A stretch of DNA of 64,000 bases from Lactobacillus sp. GTDB lineage: Bacteria; Bacillota; Bacilli; Lactobacillales; Lactobacillaceae. Below the pieces are notes generated by a model. The model made no database searches and was not told the DNA's origin. It saw only the letters and a list, made by a program, of their open reading frames with translations. The stretch lies in the NCBI GenBank assembly GCA_022651245.1, contig JALCQM010000012.1, positions 1 to 64,000 of the forward strand, read 5' to 3'. This document shows, one piece after another, positions 32,757 to 41,940 of this stretch. The translations under genes were made by a program, and so were the position numbers. How positions within the stretch are numbered: the stretch's first letter is position 1; each line of letters begins with the position of its first letter.

Positions 32757-33785
32757 ATGACAGTAAAAATTGGGATTAACGGGTTTGGTCGTATCGGACG
32801 CTTGGCTTTCCGGCGCATTTTGCAGTTGAACAATGACTCGGCCAACATTGCCGTCGTGGCGATCAACGACTTAACCAGCCCGGCAATGTTGGCGCACCTA
32901 CTCAAATGCGACAGCACCCACGGCACTTTAGACGCGACGGTGAGTGCCACTGCGGATGCCATCGTGGTTGACGGCCGGACATATCATGTTTACGCCGAAC
33001 CAGACGCGGCCAAAATCCCTTGGGTCGCCAATGATGGCGTTGACTTTGTACTCGAATGTACCGGCTTCTACACCTCGGCGGCAAAATCCCAAGCGCACCT
33101 GGCTGCCGGGGTCAAGCGCGTTTTGATCTCTGCACCTGCGGGCAAAGACGTCAAGACCGTCGTGTACAATGTCAATGACGACATCTTGACGGCAGCCGAT
33201 CAAATCGTCTCGGCCGGTTCGTGCACGACGAATTGCTTGGCACCCATGGCCGACGCCTTAGACCGTGAATTCGGGGTCGTTGCCGGCACCATGACCACCG
33301 TGCACGCCTACACAGGGACCCAGATGCTCCTTGACGGTCCCGTACGCGGCGGCAATTTGCGCGCCGCGCGCTCTGCAGCCGTTAGCACCATTCCGCATTC
33401 TTCTGGTGCCGCCAAGGCGATCGGCTTGGTCCTGCCGCACTTGAACGGCAAACTACAAGGTCACGCCCAGCGCGTCCCGGTACCTGACGGGTCCCTCACC
33501 GAACTGGTAACGGTTCTTAATACCAAAAACGTGACGGCCAACGACGTGAACGCCCACATCAAGCCGTATACCAACGCTAACGCCAGCTTTGGCTGGAATG
33601 AAGACCATATCGGCTCTGCTGACATCGTCAATACCACCTACGGCTCGGTCTTTGATCCCACCCAGACAGAAGTCGTGACCGCCCGCGATACCCAACTGGT
33701 CAAAACCGTCGCTTGGTATGATAACGAATACGGCTTTACCTGTCAGATGATTCGCACCCTTTTAAAGTTTGCCGATCTGCATTAA
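32757..33785 (+). CDS. gap: Glyceraldehyde-3-phosphate dehydrogenase, stand-alone
   Basis: 342 residues. Oxidises glyceraldehyde-3-phosphate with phosphate and NAD(P). Rossmann motif [14 protein letters not shown] (7-20), catalytic Cys156 in [12 protein letters not shown], His183 in [10 protein letters not shown], and [12 protein letters not shown] at the C-terminus. ATG 32757 follows AAGGAGGA; the upstream in-frame ATG has none. It is not followed by pgk or tpiA, so this may be a second, specialised gap regulated by the divergent MmyB-type protein. Confidence 0.93.
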   Translation: MTVKIGINGFGRIGRLAFRRILQLNNDSANIAVVAINDLTSPAMLAHLLKCDSTHGTLDATVSATADAIVVDGRTYHVYAEPDAAKIPWVANDGVDFVLECTGFYTSAAKSQAHLAAGVKRVLISAPAGKDVKTVVYNVNDDILTAADQIVSAGSCTTNCLAPMADALDREFGVVAGTMTTVHAYTGTQMLLDGPVRGGNLRAARSAAVSTIPHSSGAAKAIGLVLPHLNGKLQGHAQRVPVPDGSLTELVTVLNTKNVTANDVNAHIKPYTNANASFGWNEDHIGSADIVNTTYGSVFDPTQTEVVTARDTQLVKTVAWYDNEYGFTCQMIRTLLKFADLH

Positions 33786-33796
33786 CGCTCACAGAC

Positions 33797-33845
33797 CGCG
33801 CCCTCGTGTCACGATTCGTTCCCTGAATCGCGGTATGAGGGCGCT
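33797..33845 (+). terminator. Branched terminator with conserved inner hairpin, copy 2
   Basis: Outer stem GCGCCCTC / GAGGGCGC and inner CGATTC-GTTCCCT-GAATCG followed by CGGTATG. The inner module matches that at 23373-23400 while the outer stem is unrelated. It follows gap directly. Confidence 0.75.
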
Positions 33846-33988
33846 GGCGTTTCTAGGTGTTGGAATGCGACCAGCCCCCTGGTTTGCGATGCGGATTGAC
33901 AATGGTCGGCGTGCCATTAGGGACGTTTAAACCATTATTTTCATATTTGTGTATAATCAATACCATCAATGGAAATGAGGCGTCAAGC

Positions 33989-34522
33989 ATGGTTGGTATC
34001 ATTGTATTAGTCATAGGCGTGTTGATTTTTACCCGCAACGCCTTTCGACTGGAGAAAATTTCGCGTTGGGAAGCAATCCTGATCCCAGTTTATAGTTTAG
34101 TCATGGGTATTCAGACATTGACCCGGGAACGGCCTCCCGTGGTATTAGTAATGGTGACGGTGGTGGTAGGGCTTTTGGCTGCCGGCTTGCAGGCCGTCGG
34201 GGCGCAATTGCAAGTCACCGATGACTGCGATCGACATGGCCGGCCGGTGGTGAAGTTGCGCCGTGGTTGGTGGTATTTGCTCGGCTGGGTCCTGATCTTT
34301 GCCTATGGCATCGGCATGGCCATGTTGCTTGGGGAACACGTGAACCTGATGCATGAAGTTGAGCTTGAAATTATGAAAGACCTCTTTAGCTTCCGTAACT
34401 TTACAACGGTGGCGAGCTGGAACATCTACTTACAATCAGGAATCGCTAGCTTGGGATACACCTGGTTATTGATCCGCCGAGAACCCACCGTTCGCCAAGC
34501 TGTACGGCATAAAAAGCGTTAA
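33989..34522 (+). CDS. Membrane protein of unknown function, 177 aa
   Basis: Start ATG 33989 with TGAGG 9 bases upstream. Four to five hydrophobic segments, beginning MVGIIVLVIGVLIFTRNAFR, with a basic C-terminus (RQAVRHKKR). The hydrophilic patch VTDDCDRHGRPVVKLRRG lies mid-protein. I do not recognise a family; the layout resembles CcdC-like or DUF small membrane proteins. Confidence 0.65.
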   Translation: MVGIIVLVIGVLIFTRNAFRLEKISRWEAILIPVYSLVMGIQTLTRERPPVVLVMVTVVVGLLAAGLQAVGAQLQVTDDCDRHGRPVVKLRRGWWYLLGWVLIFAYGIGMAMLLGEHVNLMHEVELEIMKDLFSFRNFTTVASWNIYLQSGIASLGYTWLLIRREPTVRQAVRHKKR

Positions 34523-34694
34523 CGCGGTCTGGCGGCTAAGGCTGTTCTGATCAAAGTGCAGCCAGCCGTGTCTCTGGGCATTATTTCCCGGGTAATTTAG
34601 GGATGCCAAGGAACTTGTCGTTAATTTTGCTGGCCTTGCAAGATGTTTGCTTGGATAATTGCGGGTGAACCCACAGATTGAGTTGGAGGACACC

Positions 34695-35291
34695 ATGAAC
34701 ATTAACGAACAATTGCAGCAAGCCAGAAAACAACACCAACTTACCCAGCAAGCCGTTGCAGATACACTGCACGTGACGCGACAAACGATTTCCAACTGGG
34801 AAACCGGACGCAGTTTGCCGGATATTGATGCCTGCATGTTGCTCAGTGATTTTTATGGCGTATCCTTAGATCAATTACTGAGGAGTGGGGATATCATGGC
34901 CCAATTACATGCACAAGAAAAAGTTCAGATTCAAGCGCGGCGAGCGTATCGGTTAAATTTACTACTGGATGCCGTGTTGATCGTCAGCTGGTTCAGCCCG
35001 CGGCTTGGCTACGGAAGTGGGCTTTCAGGCACCGCATTGCTGGTCGTATTGTTGATCGTGAACTTAGTCACACTCAAAGATGCGCGTCAGCGGAGTTGGC
35101 AGGTCAACCAGCATCATTTTAGCTTAACCGTACAAAATAGCCGGATCATCACGGGAACGGTAGGCATCATGGTTACCATTGGCGTAATTTTAACTCGCTC
35201 GGTGACGGCTTTTGATATCGGTTATGGTATCGGGACTGGTTTCATTGTGGGGTTGTTTCTTTGGGGGCTATTACCAACTCGCGCTGAGTAG
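34695..35291 (+). CDS. XRE-family regulator with membrane-spanning C-terminus
   Basis: 198 residues. Residues 1-65 are a helix-turn-helix domain (LTQQAVADTLHVTRQTISNW, ENGRS-like ETGRSLPDIDACMLLSDFYG). Residues 95-195 contain four hydrophobic helices, so the protein is a membrane-tethered regulator of a type common beside small transporters. ATG 34695 follows GGAGG. Target unknown. Confidence 0.82.
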   Translation: MNINEQLQQARKQHQLTQQAVADTLHVTRQTISNWETGRSLPDIDACMLLSDFYGVSLDQLLRSGDIMAQLHAQEKVQIQARRAYRLNLLLDAVLIVSWFSPRLGYGSGLSGTALLVVLLIVNLVTLKDARQRSWQVNQHHFSLTVQNSRIITGTVGIMVTIGVILTRSVTAFDIGYGIGTGFIVGLFLWGLLPTRAE

Positions 35292-35589
35292 TTGGCATTC
35301 AGCGTCAAAGGCATGGTGCTGAATAATCGCAACGAAGCCGGGTATCGAGGCGCGAAACTCACGATAGAAACTCGTCTATTCCATCGCAATACGCCCTAAT
35401 ACGTCCACAACGACCGCCCCGTAAAGTCACCAAAGATGGCTTTGTGCGCCGGTCGCTTTGTATGACCACAAGCCACTGGCTCGATCACCTCGCGTACCCT
35501 ATTTTCCGGGAAATTTTTTTCGCAACCAGACCGTGCGCGTATTTCCGACGCAAAACTGCTATGGTAAACAAAGATTGAAGCTGCACCTG
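35292..35589. other. Intergenic stretch without recognisable genes
   Basis: About 300 bases. No RBS-supported frame and no strong hairpin seen; a short GCAAAACTGCTATGGTA (near 35550) could be the -10 region of the broken XRE gene. Confidence 0.4.
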
Positions 35590-35748
35590 ATGATCAACTG
35601 CCAAATTCGTACGTTGCGTCAACAGCGCCACTGGACGCAACAGGTCCTTGCCGACCGCCTACATATTTCCCGCCAAGCCATTTCACGCTGAGAAAACGAT
35701 ACTGCCTTACCCACATTTGACGACACATTAAAAGGAGTTTGCTTTTGA
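35590..35748 (+). pseudogene. XRE-type regulator fragment broken by a nonsense codon
   Basis: ATG 35590 begins MINCQIRTLRQQRHWTQQVL with HISRQAISR, then TGA at 35689-35691 where the family has TGG (Trp of SRWEN). The same frame continues ENDTALPTFDDTLKG before a second stop at 35746. It is therefore the N-terminal half of an HTH protein with Trp changed to stop and the C-terminal part lost. It touches the start of the CPBP gene. Confidence 0.75.
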
Positions 35749-36488
35749 CTAATTGGCATCCGGTCGCACATCTTGGCCGCAAAACGTTTCTCAGCTACCT
35801 CTTCGCCTTCCTGATCGGCTTTGCGCTGATGGTGCCCGTTTACGGCATCTTCAATCTTAGTGAAGATGCTTTCGGTAACCTTTTTACCCTTGTGATTGCC
35901 GCCATCTTGTGGCTATTCACCTGGCGTTGGCTGCACTTGCCGCTATTTGCCCGGCCCCAAAACGCCAAGCTCGGCTGGCTGGCGGTCGCCGCAATCATCG
36001 CCTCAAATTGCTTAGATCTCGGTCCCTTACCGGCACCGACCGTTGCTCGGCTAGGCAACGCCTTCATCAACGGCTTCGCACCAGGTTTCAGTGAAGAGCT
36101 TCTATTCCGGGGTCCACTTTTATGGTGGCTATGGACGAAAACCCCGAAGAAATGGGATTCCTACTGGTGGACAAGCATCACCACTGCGTTGGCCTTCGGT
36201 GCCATCCATTTTAGCAACCTCAGCATCCAGCCTGACCTCGTCCAAACGACCCTGCAAGTGGGTTATGCTGCCGTGCTAGGTTTTGCCGCTGCGGCGATTT
36301 TTTTTACCACCCATAACTTGTGGTTCACGATCGTGATGCACAGCTTATTCGATGCCGTCGCCGCCTATGGCGATCCGGCGATGGTCTCGCAAGTCGGCTT
36401 CGACTGGTGGTCACTGACCAGCTTAGCGATCATGATTATGGTCGAATTAGCCATCGGTATCGTCTACTTGCGCCGCTTACCGCGGTAG
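35745..36488 (+). CDS. CPBP family intramembrane metalloprotease
   Basis: 247 residues, about seven membrane helices. All three CPBP motifs are intact: FSEELLFRGPLLWWLW (EExxxR), AFGAIHFSNL and VMHSLFDAVA. TTG 35745 is the likely start, 7 bases after AAAGGAG; there is no nearby ATG. Its upstream regulator has decayed. Possible roles are prenyl-protein-type processing or bacteriocin self-protection; not determined. Confidence 0.85.
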   Translation: MTNWHPVAHLGRKTFLSYLFAFLIGFALMVPVYGIFNLSEDAFGNLFTLVIAAILWLFTWRWLHLPLFARPQNAKLGWLAVAAIIASNCLDLGPLPAPTVARLGNAFINGFAPGFSEELLFRGPLLWWLWTKTPKKWDSYWWTSITTALAFGAIHFSNLSIQPDLVQTTLQVGYAAVLGFAAAAIFFTTHNLWFTIVMHSLFDAVAAYGDPAMVSQVGFDWWSLTSLAIMIMVELAIGIVYLRRLPR

Positions 36489-36517
36489 CCCCTGTGCCCA
36501 GTCACGCCATCACCACC

Positions 36518-36556
36518 AAAAAGACCGCCTCACAAATTGTGACGCGGCCTTTTTGA
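36518..36556. terminator. Bidirectional rho-independent terminator
   Basis: AAAAAGACCGCCTCAC...GTGACGCGGCCTTTTTG, an imperfect stem between converging CPBP and lipoprotein genes. Confidence 0.75.
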
Positions 36557-36576
36557 TTCGACGCTTCCAGTAAAAT

Positions 36577-37443
36577 TTAGTCATTGAAATTTGTCGCTAC
36601 GACGACGGGTTCTCCGGTGTCAGAATTCCCATTGAGCGCTTGAAACATCGCCATGCCAGCGTTCCCCATATCTGCTACGGCCAGCTCACCATCACTTGTG
36701 ATGGTGAATTCGGCAACCGTCGGGGCCACATTGGGGTCGAGATCCGCCCCATGCGCGTTCGCATAGTCGTGATTTTCACTGACATGGACCACCAACTGGC
36801 CTTGGTCATCATGACTATAATTCCAGCCAAACATATTGGGATCATCATAGGTGTAGGTATCCGGCGTATATTTTTCCAGATTACGGATGACCCAGTCTTG
36901 TACTTGCGCCGTTGACAGATTTTTCATATCAACGCTTGCCGTACTGCTGGCACTCGCACGACTAGCACTGGTACTACTGGCTTCTGTCGCTGACGCCTGT
37001 GCACTGGCTTGCGTCGTGGCGCTAGCAGCGCTTTGCGCCGCCTTTTCCTGACGTTTACCGCGCTGCAAAGCCTCATCATAGGCCGCTCGATGCACTTTGA
37101 GTTGTTTGCGCAAAGTGGCCTTCGCATAAGTCGTCGTCTTTCCAGCAGCGTCTGTCGCCTGTACTTGCTGTTGGCGACTCGTAAAAACCGTTCCCTGAGT
37201 ATCACTATCTTGATCTCCAATGAAAAGCCCATCGGAACGGGTCAATACCCGCAATTGTGCGCTTGTGATTCCCTGCTTACCCTTGGCCTGACTAAAGGCT
37301 GCCATCGCGTACTCTTCATCCGAATAGACGACAGCCTGCGTCGCTGACTCAGCCGATTTTTTGGCAGTAGAGGTAGCGGTATGCCCACAGCCACTCAAGG
37401 CTAACGCCACGAGTACACTGACTCCCAGAATCTTTTTCATCAT
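36577..37443 (-). CDS. Secreted lipoprotein with Ser/Ala-rich linker
   Basis: 288 residues. Signal peptide with lipobox LALSGC (lipid-modified Cys near 19). A first folded part (about 40-130), a low-complexity Ser/Ala/Thr linker (138-175) and a C-terminal domain with VQDWVIRNLEKYTPDTYTYD. Start is either of two adjacent ATGs (37443 or 37440) after GGGAG. It lies ten bases after another lipoprotein gene, so the two are an operon. C-terminal domain resembles DUF4767-like regions of lactobacillar lipoproteins; low certainty. Confidence 0.8.
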   Translation of the reverse strand: MMKKILGVSVLVALALSGCGHTATSTAKKSAESATQAVVYSDEEYAMAAFSQAKGKQGITSAQLRVLTRSDGLFIGDQDSDTQGTVFTSRQQQVQATDAAGKTTTYAKATLRKQLKVHRAAYDEALQRGKRQEKAAQSAASATTQASAQASATEASSTSASRASASSTASVDMKNLSTAQVQDWVIRNLEKYTPDTYTYDDPNMFGWNYSHDDQGQLVVHVSENHDYANAHGADLDPNVAPTVAEFTITSDGELAVADMGNAGMAMFQALNGNSDTGEPVVVATNFND

Positions 37444-37452
37444 TACTGCTCC

Positions 37453-38394
37453 CTATTCCCGATTGAACTTACCATAGTAGTTAATGGCCGTCGAGCGTAA
37501 CGTGTAGGTCTGATCATTGATGATATCGATCGTCATCTTGATCTCCTTGGCACCCCCGTATTCGCGACCGGTGATAGCAAAAATCTGCCCGCCTGCATTG
37601 TCGGGCCCGGAATAGGTGTAATCAACAAGGCGATACTCGTACTTCATCGCCCCGTCACCTTGATGATGTGCTTCCCACAACAGCTCGCCATCTTGCTCAA
37701 AAAAACTAGTCCGTTGCGCGCTGCCGTCGCTGATCGTCGAATCGTCTTCAATATAGCTTCCCTTGGCCTGATTAAGTGCCGTTTCCGGGTCAGCACTGAT
37801 ACCATTCTCCGAAACGCTGCTGGTGGCAGCGGCCTGATCATCTTCGCCCCCTTGTGGTGACGCACTGACTGGCAACAAAGCCGCTAACTTCGCGACATCC
37901 ACACTTTGAAAATGCTTCTGCCACAGGTCGTGCACGTTCACATTAAACCCATGCTGCTGAATGTAGGTATACGGCACCGGGCTTTGCGCGGCAAATAAGT
38001 ACGCCTGATCACCCGTCAACACCACTAATGGCGTCAAGTGCTCATGCTGTTGCGTTAACGTGTACACCGTGGCACCAGACGGCGTCCCAGGAACCTGATT
38101 GCTGGCAGGGTACGCCGTATTTTGCGTCCCGTTAGCCAATAATTGACTGCCAGTCGGCGACCAGGCCTCAGCACCTGTCGCAAGTAATAGTAACGCTATC
38201 TGTTCAGATGCAGTCGCCGTCCGCGTTGGCGTACTGCTGGCACTGGTATGACTGACCGGCGACTTAGCGACCGCTGATTGCGACACGGTTGCACTGGCCG
38301 ACTGCTTCTTCGGCGCTGCCTGTTGCCCGCAAGCGGCGAGCCCTGCCATAAAAGGCACGACGACTGCGACGATGGCCCAAGAATTTCTCCCCAT
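37453..38394 (-). CDS. Secreted lipoprotein, DUF4767-like
   Basis: 313 residues. Signal peptide and lipobox GLAAC (Cys near 22), Ser/Thr-rich spacer to about residue 65, then a globular domain. The last 100 residues (GSYIEDDSTISDG..., KYEYRLVDYTYSGPDNAGG) look like the extracellular DUF4767 type fold. First gene of the two-lipoprotein operon; the second resembles it in layout only. Function unknown. Confidence 0.8.
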   Translation of the reverse strand: MGRNSWAIVAVVVPFMAGLAACGQQAAPKKQSASATVSQSAVAKSPVSHTSASSTPTRTATASEQIALLLLATGAEAWSPTGSQLLANGTQNTAYPASNQVPGTPSGATVYTLTQQHEHLTPLVVLTGDQAYLFAAQSPVPYTYIQQHGFNVNVHDLWQKHFQSVDVAKLAALLPVSASPQGGEDDQAAATSSVSENGISADPETALNQAKGSYIEDDSTISDGSAQRTSFFEQDGELLWEAHHQGDGAMKYEYRLVDYTYSGPDNAGGQIFAITGREYGGAKEIKMTIDIINDQTYTLRSTAINYYGKFNRE

Positions 38395-38476
38395 GCTTTC
38401 ACTCTCCTATGTCACTGTGCAAACAAACCCTACCCTGGCATAGTTTGCCCAGTTTGTGCTAATTAAAGCATACCCG

Positions 38477-39370
38477 TCACCTTTCATCAGGATACAAGCG
38501 CTGCACGATTGCCGCGACCGGCTCGATTTTAGCGATGCGGCCCGCGATCTGCCCCGCCATTAAGGTGCCGTGCGTCACATCCCCGGCGATCGCCTTGGCC
38601 AAGCTGCCATCTAATAAGGCGTGCAAGTCTTCGGGCGTGGCCCCTTGCTGCTCAGCCGCAAAGTACGCGTCGGTCAACGGGTTGTGCAAACAGCGCACCG
38701 CATCCCCAAGCGCATGGCCGGTCACCACCGTACTGGTATCGCTAGCCGCCACCAAGGCTTGTTGATACGCCGGGCTGATCGGAGTTTCTTCGGCGGCCAA
38801 AAAGGCGGTCCCGACTTGCACACCGACAGCCCCTAAGGCTTCGGCAGCACGCACTCCGGCGACATCATAGATCCCGCCGGCTGCAAACACTGGGACGTCA
38901 ACGGCGGCGGTGACTTGTTGCACCAGGGCCATCGTCGTCAAGGTGCCAATGTGACCGCCTGATTCCATCCCTTCGGCAACCAGCGCATCCACCCCAAGTG
39001 CGGCCATTTTCTGGGCCACCTTGACCGATGGGATCACTGCCACGACTTGGGTCCCCACGGCTTGTAGCTGCGTCACAAAACGCTTCGGCGACCCAGCGCT
39101 GGTGGTGACCACCGGCACAGGGTGTGCCAATAAGTAAGCGAGTAGCTCGGGGATATTCGCCTGTTGCAACATCAAATTGACCGCAAACGGGGCCGCCGTT
39201 TGCGTGCGCACCGCAGCGATCTGCGCGGCCAGCCCGTCCTCGTCCAGTCCTGTCGTGGTCAATACCCCTAAGCCACCGGCCTTGCTGACTGCCACCACCA
39301 AGCCTGCCGTTGAGATCTGCGCCAACGCCCCTTGAATCAAGGGTAAGCGTGTCTTTAATACCGTCGTCAT
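38477..39370 (-). CDS. FabK/nitronate monooxygenase-like flavoprotein
   Basis: 297 residues, FMN-binding TIM barrel of the NPD/2-nitropropane dioxygenase family. Seen: RLPLIQGALAQISTAGLVVAV near the N-terminus, AEGMESGGHIG (flavin phosphate and catalytic region), VPVFAAGGIYD and AVGVQVGTAFLAAEE. Start ATG 39370 follows AAGGGAG. It is not in a fab cluster, so a nitronate monooxygenase or detoxifying role is likelier than enoyl-ACP reduction, though not certain. Confidence 0.83.
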   Translation of the reverse strand: MTTVLKTRLPLIQGALAQISTAGLVVAVSKAGGLGVLTTTGLDEDGLAAQIAAVRTQTAAPFAVNLMLQQANIPELLAYLLAHPVPVVTTSAGSPKRFVTQLQAVGTQVVAVIPSVKVAQKMAALGVDALVAEGMESGGHIGTLTTMALVQQVTAAVDVPVFAAGGIYDVAGVRAAEALGAVGVQVGTAFLAAEETPISPAYQQALVAASDTSTVVTGHALGDAVRCLHNPLTDAYFAAEQQGATPEDLHALLDGSLAKAIAGDVTHGTLMAGQIAGRIAKIEPVAAIVQRLYPDER

Positions 39371-39591
39371 CTTCCCACTCCCTTTTATACCGTGGCCACT
39401 GCCGGCCACATCCTATCACCAGCCTACCTGTTTTAATTTGAAAACGCCACCACTTTAATTAGTGTCTACAAATATCGTGCAAGTGTTTGCCAATCACGAA
39501 TAAGACGCGTAATATGTAGTCTGTTGTTTTGTAAATTAAAGTAACATGAGAAAAAGCACTACTAGCTTATTAACCTAAGGAGCCAGCTACA

Positions 39592-40941
39592 ATGGAACGA
39601 AAACTCAGCGCACGCCATATGCAAATGATCGCCTTAGGCGGCACGATCGGCGTCGGCTTATTCATGGGGGCGACGTCTACGATCAAGTGGACCGGTCCTT
39701 CCGTGCTGCTCGCCTACACGATCGCGGGTGTGTTTTTATACTTAATCATGCGCGCCCTCGGCGAAATGCTTTACGTTGATCCCGCGACCGGCTCGTTTGC
39801 CAAGTTTGCGACCGAATACATGCATCCGGTCTTCGGCTACCTCACCGCTTGGAGCAACGTCTTCCAGTTCGTTGTCGTCGGCATGTCAGAAATGATCGCG
39901 ATCGGAGAATATTTCCAGTTTTGGTGGCCGCACCTCCCAGGATGGTTGCCCGGCCTCGTCGCGATCACCTTCTTAGTGATCGCAAACCTGATTTCGGTGC
40001 GCATGTTCGGCGAGCTCGAATTCTGGTTTGCCTTGATCAAAGTGGTCACGATCGTCTTGATGATTATCGCCGGGTTAGGCGTCATCTTGTTTGGCTTCGG
40101 GAACGGCGGTCACCCAATGGGGATCAGTAACCTTTGGACCCACGGCGGTTTCTTCACCGGCGGCGTCAAGGGCTTCTTCTTCGCTTTAGCGATCGTCTTG
40201 GGATCGTATCAAGGCGTCGAACTCTTAGGAATCACCGCTGGGGAAGCGGAAAACCCGCAACCGACCATCGTCAAAGCAGTCAAAGAAACCGTCGGCCGGA
40301 TCTTGATTTTCTACGTCGGCGCGATTTTCGTGATCGTTGCGATCTACCCATGGAACCAACTGTCCGCGATCGGGTCACCCTTCGTGCAGACGTTCGCCAA
40401 AATCGGGATCACTTTCGCCGCAGCTTTGGTCAACTTCGTGGTGATCACCGCCGCGTTATCTGGGGCCAATTCCGGGATCTACTCGGCCAGCCGGATGCTG
40501 TACACCTTGGCGGACGAAGGCCAACTGCCTAAGAAGTTTAAGCTGCTTAACCGTCACGGGGTTCCACTATACCCTGTTTTACTGATCGGGTTAGGCATCG
40601 GGTTAGGCGTTTTACTCAACGCCTTATTGCCGATCATCGCCCCCGCAGCCGGTAATATTTTCGTCATGGTATATTCCAGCTCCGTCTTACCGGGGATGGT
40701 GCCTTGGGTCGTGATCTTGATCTCCGAGACCCACTTCCGCAAGCAACACGCGGATAAGATGCCTGACCACCCCTTCAAAATGCCGGGCGCACCGTATACC
40801 AACTACCTGACACTTGGCTTTTTAGCGATCACCTTGATCTTCATGCTGCTCAACCCTGAAACCCGCATCAGCTTGGGCATCGGGATCATTTACCTGGCGC
40901 TCATGACCGTGATCTATTTCGTCAAACACCGCACTAACTAA
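39592..40941 (+). CDS. APC-family amino acid permease (AAT subfamily)
   Basis: 449 residues, twelve membrane helices. The N-terminal [20 protein letters not shown] signature defines amino acid:H+ symporters of the AAT group. Further: [41 protein letters not shown] and [26 protein letters not shown] lies upstream. Substrate unknown (members take aromatic amino acids, proline, GABA, or others). Confidence 0.92.
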   Translation: MERKLSARHMQMIALGGTIGVGLFMGATSTIKWTGPSVLLAYTIAGVFLYLIMRALGEMLYVDPATGSFAKFATEYMHPVFGYLTAWSNVFQFVVVGMSEMIAIGEYFQFWWPHLPGWLPGLVAITFLVIANLISVRMFGELEFWFALIKVVTIVLMIIAGLGVILFGFGNGGHPMGISNLWTHGGFFTGGVKGFFFALAIVLGSYQGVELLGITAGEAENPQPTIVKAVKETVGRILIFYVGAIFVIVAIYPWNQLSAIGSPFVQTFAKIGITFAAALVNFVVITAALSGANSGIYSASRMLYTLADEGQLPKKFKLLNRHGVPLYPVLLIGLGIGLGVLLNALLPIIAPAAGNIFVMVYSSSVLPGMVPWVVILISETHFRKQHADKMPDHPFKMPGAPYTNYLTLGFLAITLIFMLLNPETRISLGIGIIYLALMTVIYFVKHRTN

Positions 40942-40967
40942 CCCGAACATACCGAGACCACGACGTG

Positions 40968-41013
40968 AAGGCGCCAGCGATATCCAGAAGCGGATTTCGC
41001 TGGCGCCTTTTTA
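40968..41013. terminator. Bidirectional rho-independent terminator
   Basis: AAGGCGCCAGCGATATCC / GGATTTCGCTGGCGCCTT stem with T-run, between converging permease and AIM24-like genes. Confidence 0.9.
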
Positions 41014-41023
41014 TGGCTCTCAC

Positions 41024-41728
41024 TTATGATTGCTTACTTGGCACGTAAGGCACGATCAGCTTGGCCAAGGCCTCAACGTTGCGCGTCTGAATATAGACCC
41101 GGCCGCGACCAGAGAAGCGGTTGACCAGCCCTTCTCCGGTCGTGAATCCCAGCACCCCACTGGCGGCCTCGATGTGGTAGTCCAGGGTATCGGCCCACGC
41201 CACCACATGGCTATTGTCGACGACATAGTCATGTGTGCCATCGAGATCCAGCGCCAACATGTCCCCGTAGGCGCTCACCAGCATCTCGCCAGCCCCTGCC
41301 GTATGCATAATGAAAAAGCCACCGGTGCCCCCGAACAAGGCGCCACCGACATGTTGGCTGACCATGCTGTAGCTTGTCGTTGCTTCACCGGCCAAAAAGG
41401 CCCCAGTATTCAGGTACCACTGGTGGGTCGCGTCTAATGTCAACGCCTTGATCGCCCCGGGGTTCCCTGGGGCGATCCCCAGCTCACCACCGGCGGTCGT
41501 GCCGGTAGCTGTGGTAATAAAGAAACTTTCACCACTGGTCACGCTACGCCCGATCGCACTCATTAAGCCGCCCAACCCTTTTTTACCATTGCTGTTCATT
41601 TTTCCGGTCAACGTCACGTCGCCGTTATGATAGATCATCGCCCCAGATTCGATTTGGACACTTTGCCTTGCCGTTAACGGCAACACAACAATTGGAAACG
41701 TGTCACTACCTTGCAATGTGTATTCCAT
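41024..41728 (-). CDS. AIM24/TIGR00266 family protein
   Basis: 234 residues, beta-rich, no membrane segment. Typical features are VQIESGAMIYHNGDVTLTGK near 25-44, glycine-rich GGLMSAIGRSVTSGESFF, NTGAFLAGEATTSY and FSGRGRVYIQTRN near the C-terminus. The family's biochemical function is unclear. RBS AAGGTGAGGG precedes the ATG. Confidence 0.87.
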   Translation of the reverse strand: MEYTLQGSDTFPIVVLPLTARQSVQIESGAMIYHNGDVTLTGKMNSNGKKGLGGLMSAIGRSVTSGESFFITTATGTTAGGELGIAPGNPGAIKALTLDATHQWYLNTGAFLAGEATTSYSMVSQHVGGALFGGTGGFFIMHTAGAGEMLVSAYGDMLALDLDGTHDYVVDNSHVVAWADTLDYHIEAASGVLGFTTGEGLVNRFSGRGRVYIQTRNVEALAKLIVPYVPSKQS

Positions 41729-41873
41729 CTTTTTCCCTCACCTTCTCGCTGACATGCGCCACTTGAGGCCCACTACTATTGTGATAGCGGTCACACGATT
41801 GTCTTTATTATACCCGCTTGACTGGCGTGATGGCCATTTTGTCAGCATTTATGGTAGCGGTGGTCAGCCCACG

Positions 41874-41903
41874 TTTAACATTCGCAACCGCTTCCCTTAT
41901 AAT
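41874..41903 (+). promoter_or_regulatory. Promoter of the aldo/keto reductase gene
   Basis: -35 TTTAAC (41874-41879), 18-base spacer, -10 TATAAT (41898-41903), 37 bases before the ATG. Confidence 0.6.
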
Positions 41904-41940
41904 AAAGGCACACAAGCGAAAGTAAAGTAGGTGAGTAAGG

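Noticed and set aside
34145-34354. Minus-strand His-rich frame (MHQVHVFPKQ...)
   Set aside because: Shadow of the membrane-protein gene on the plus strand, without an RBS.
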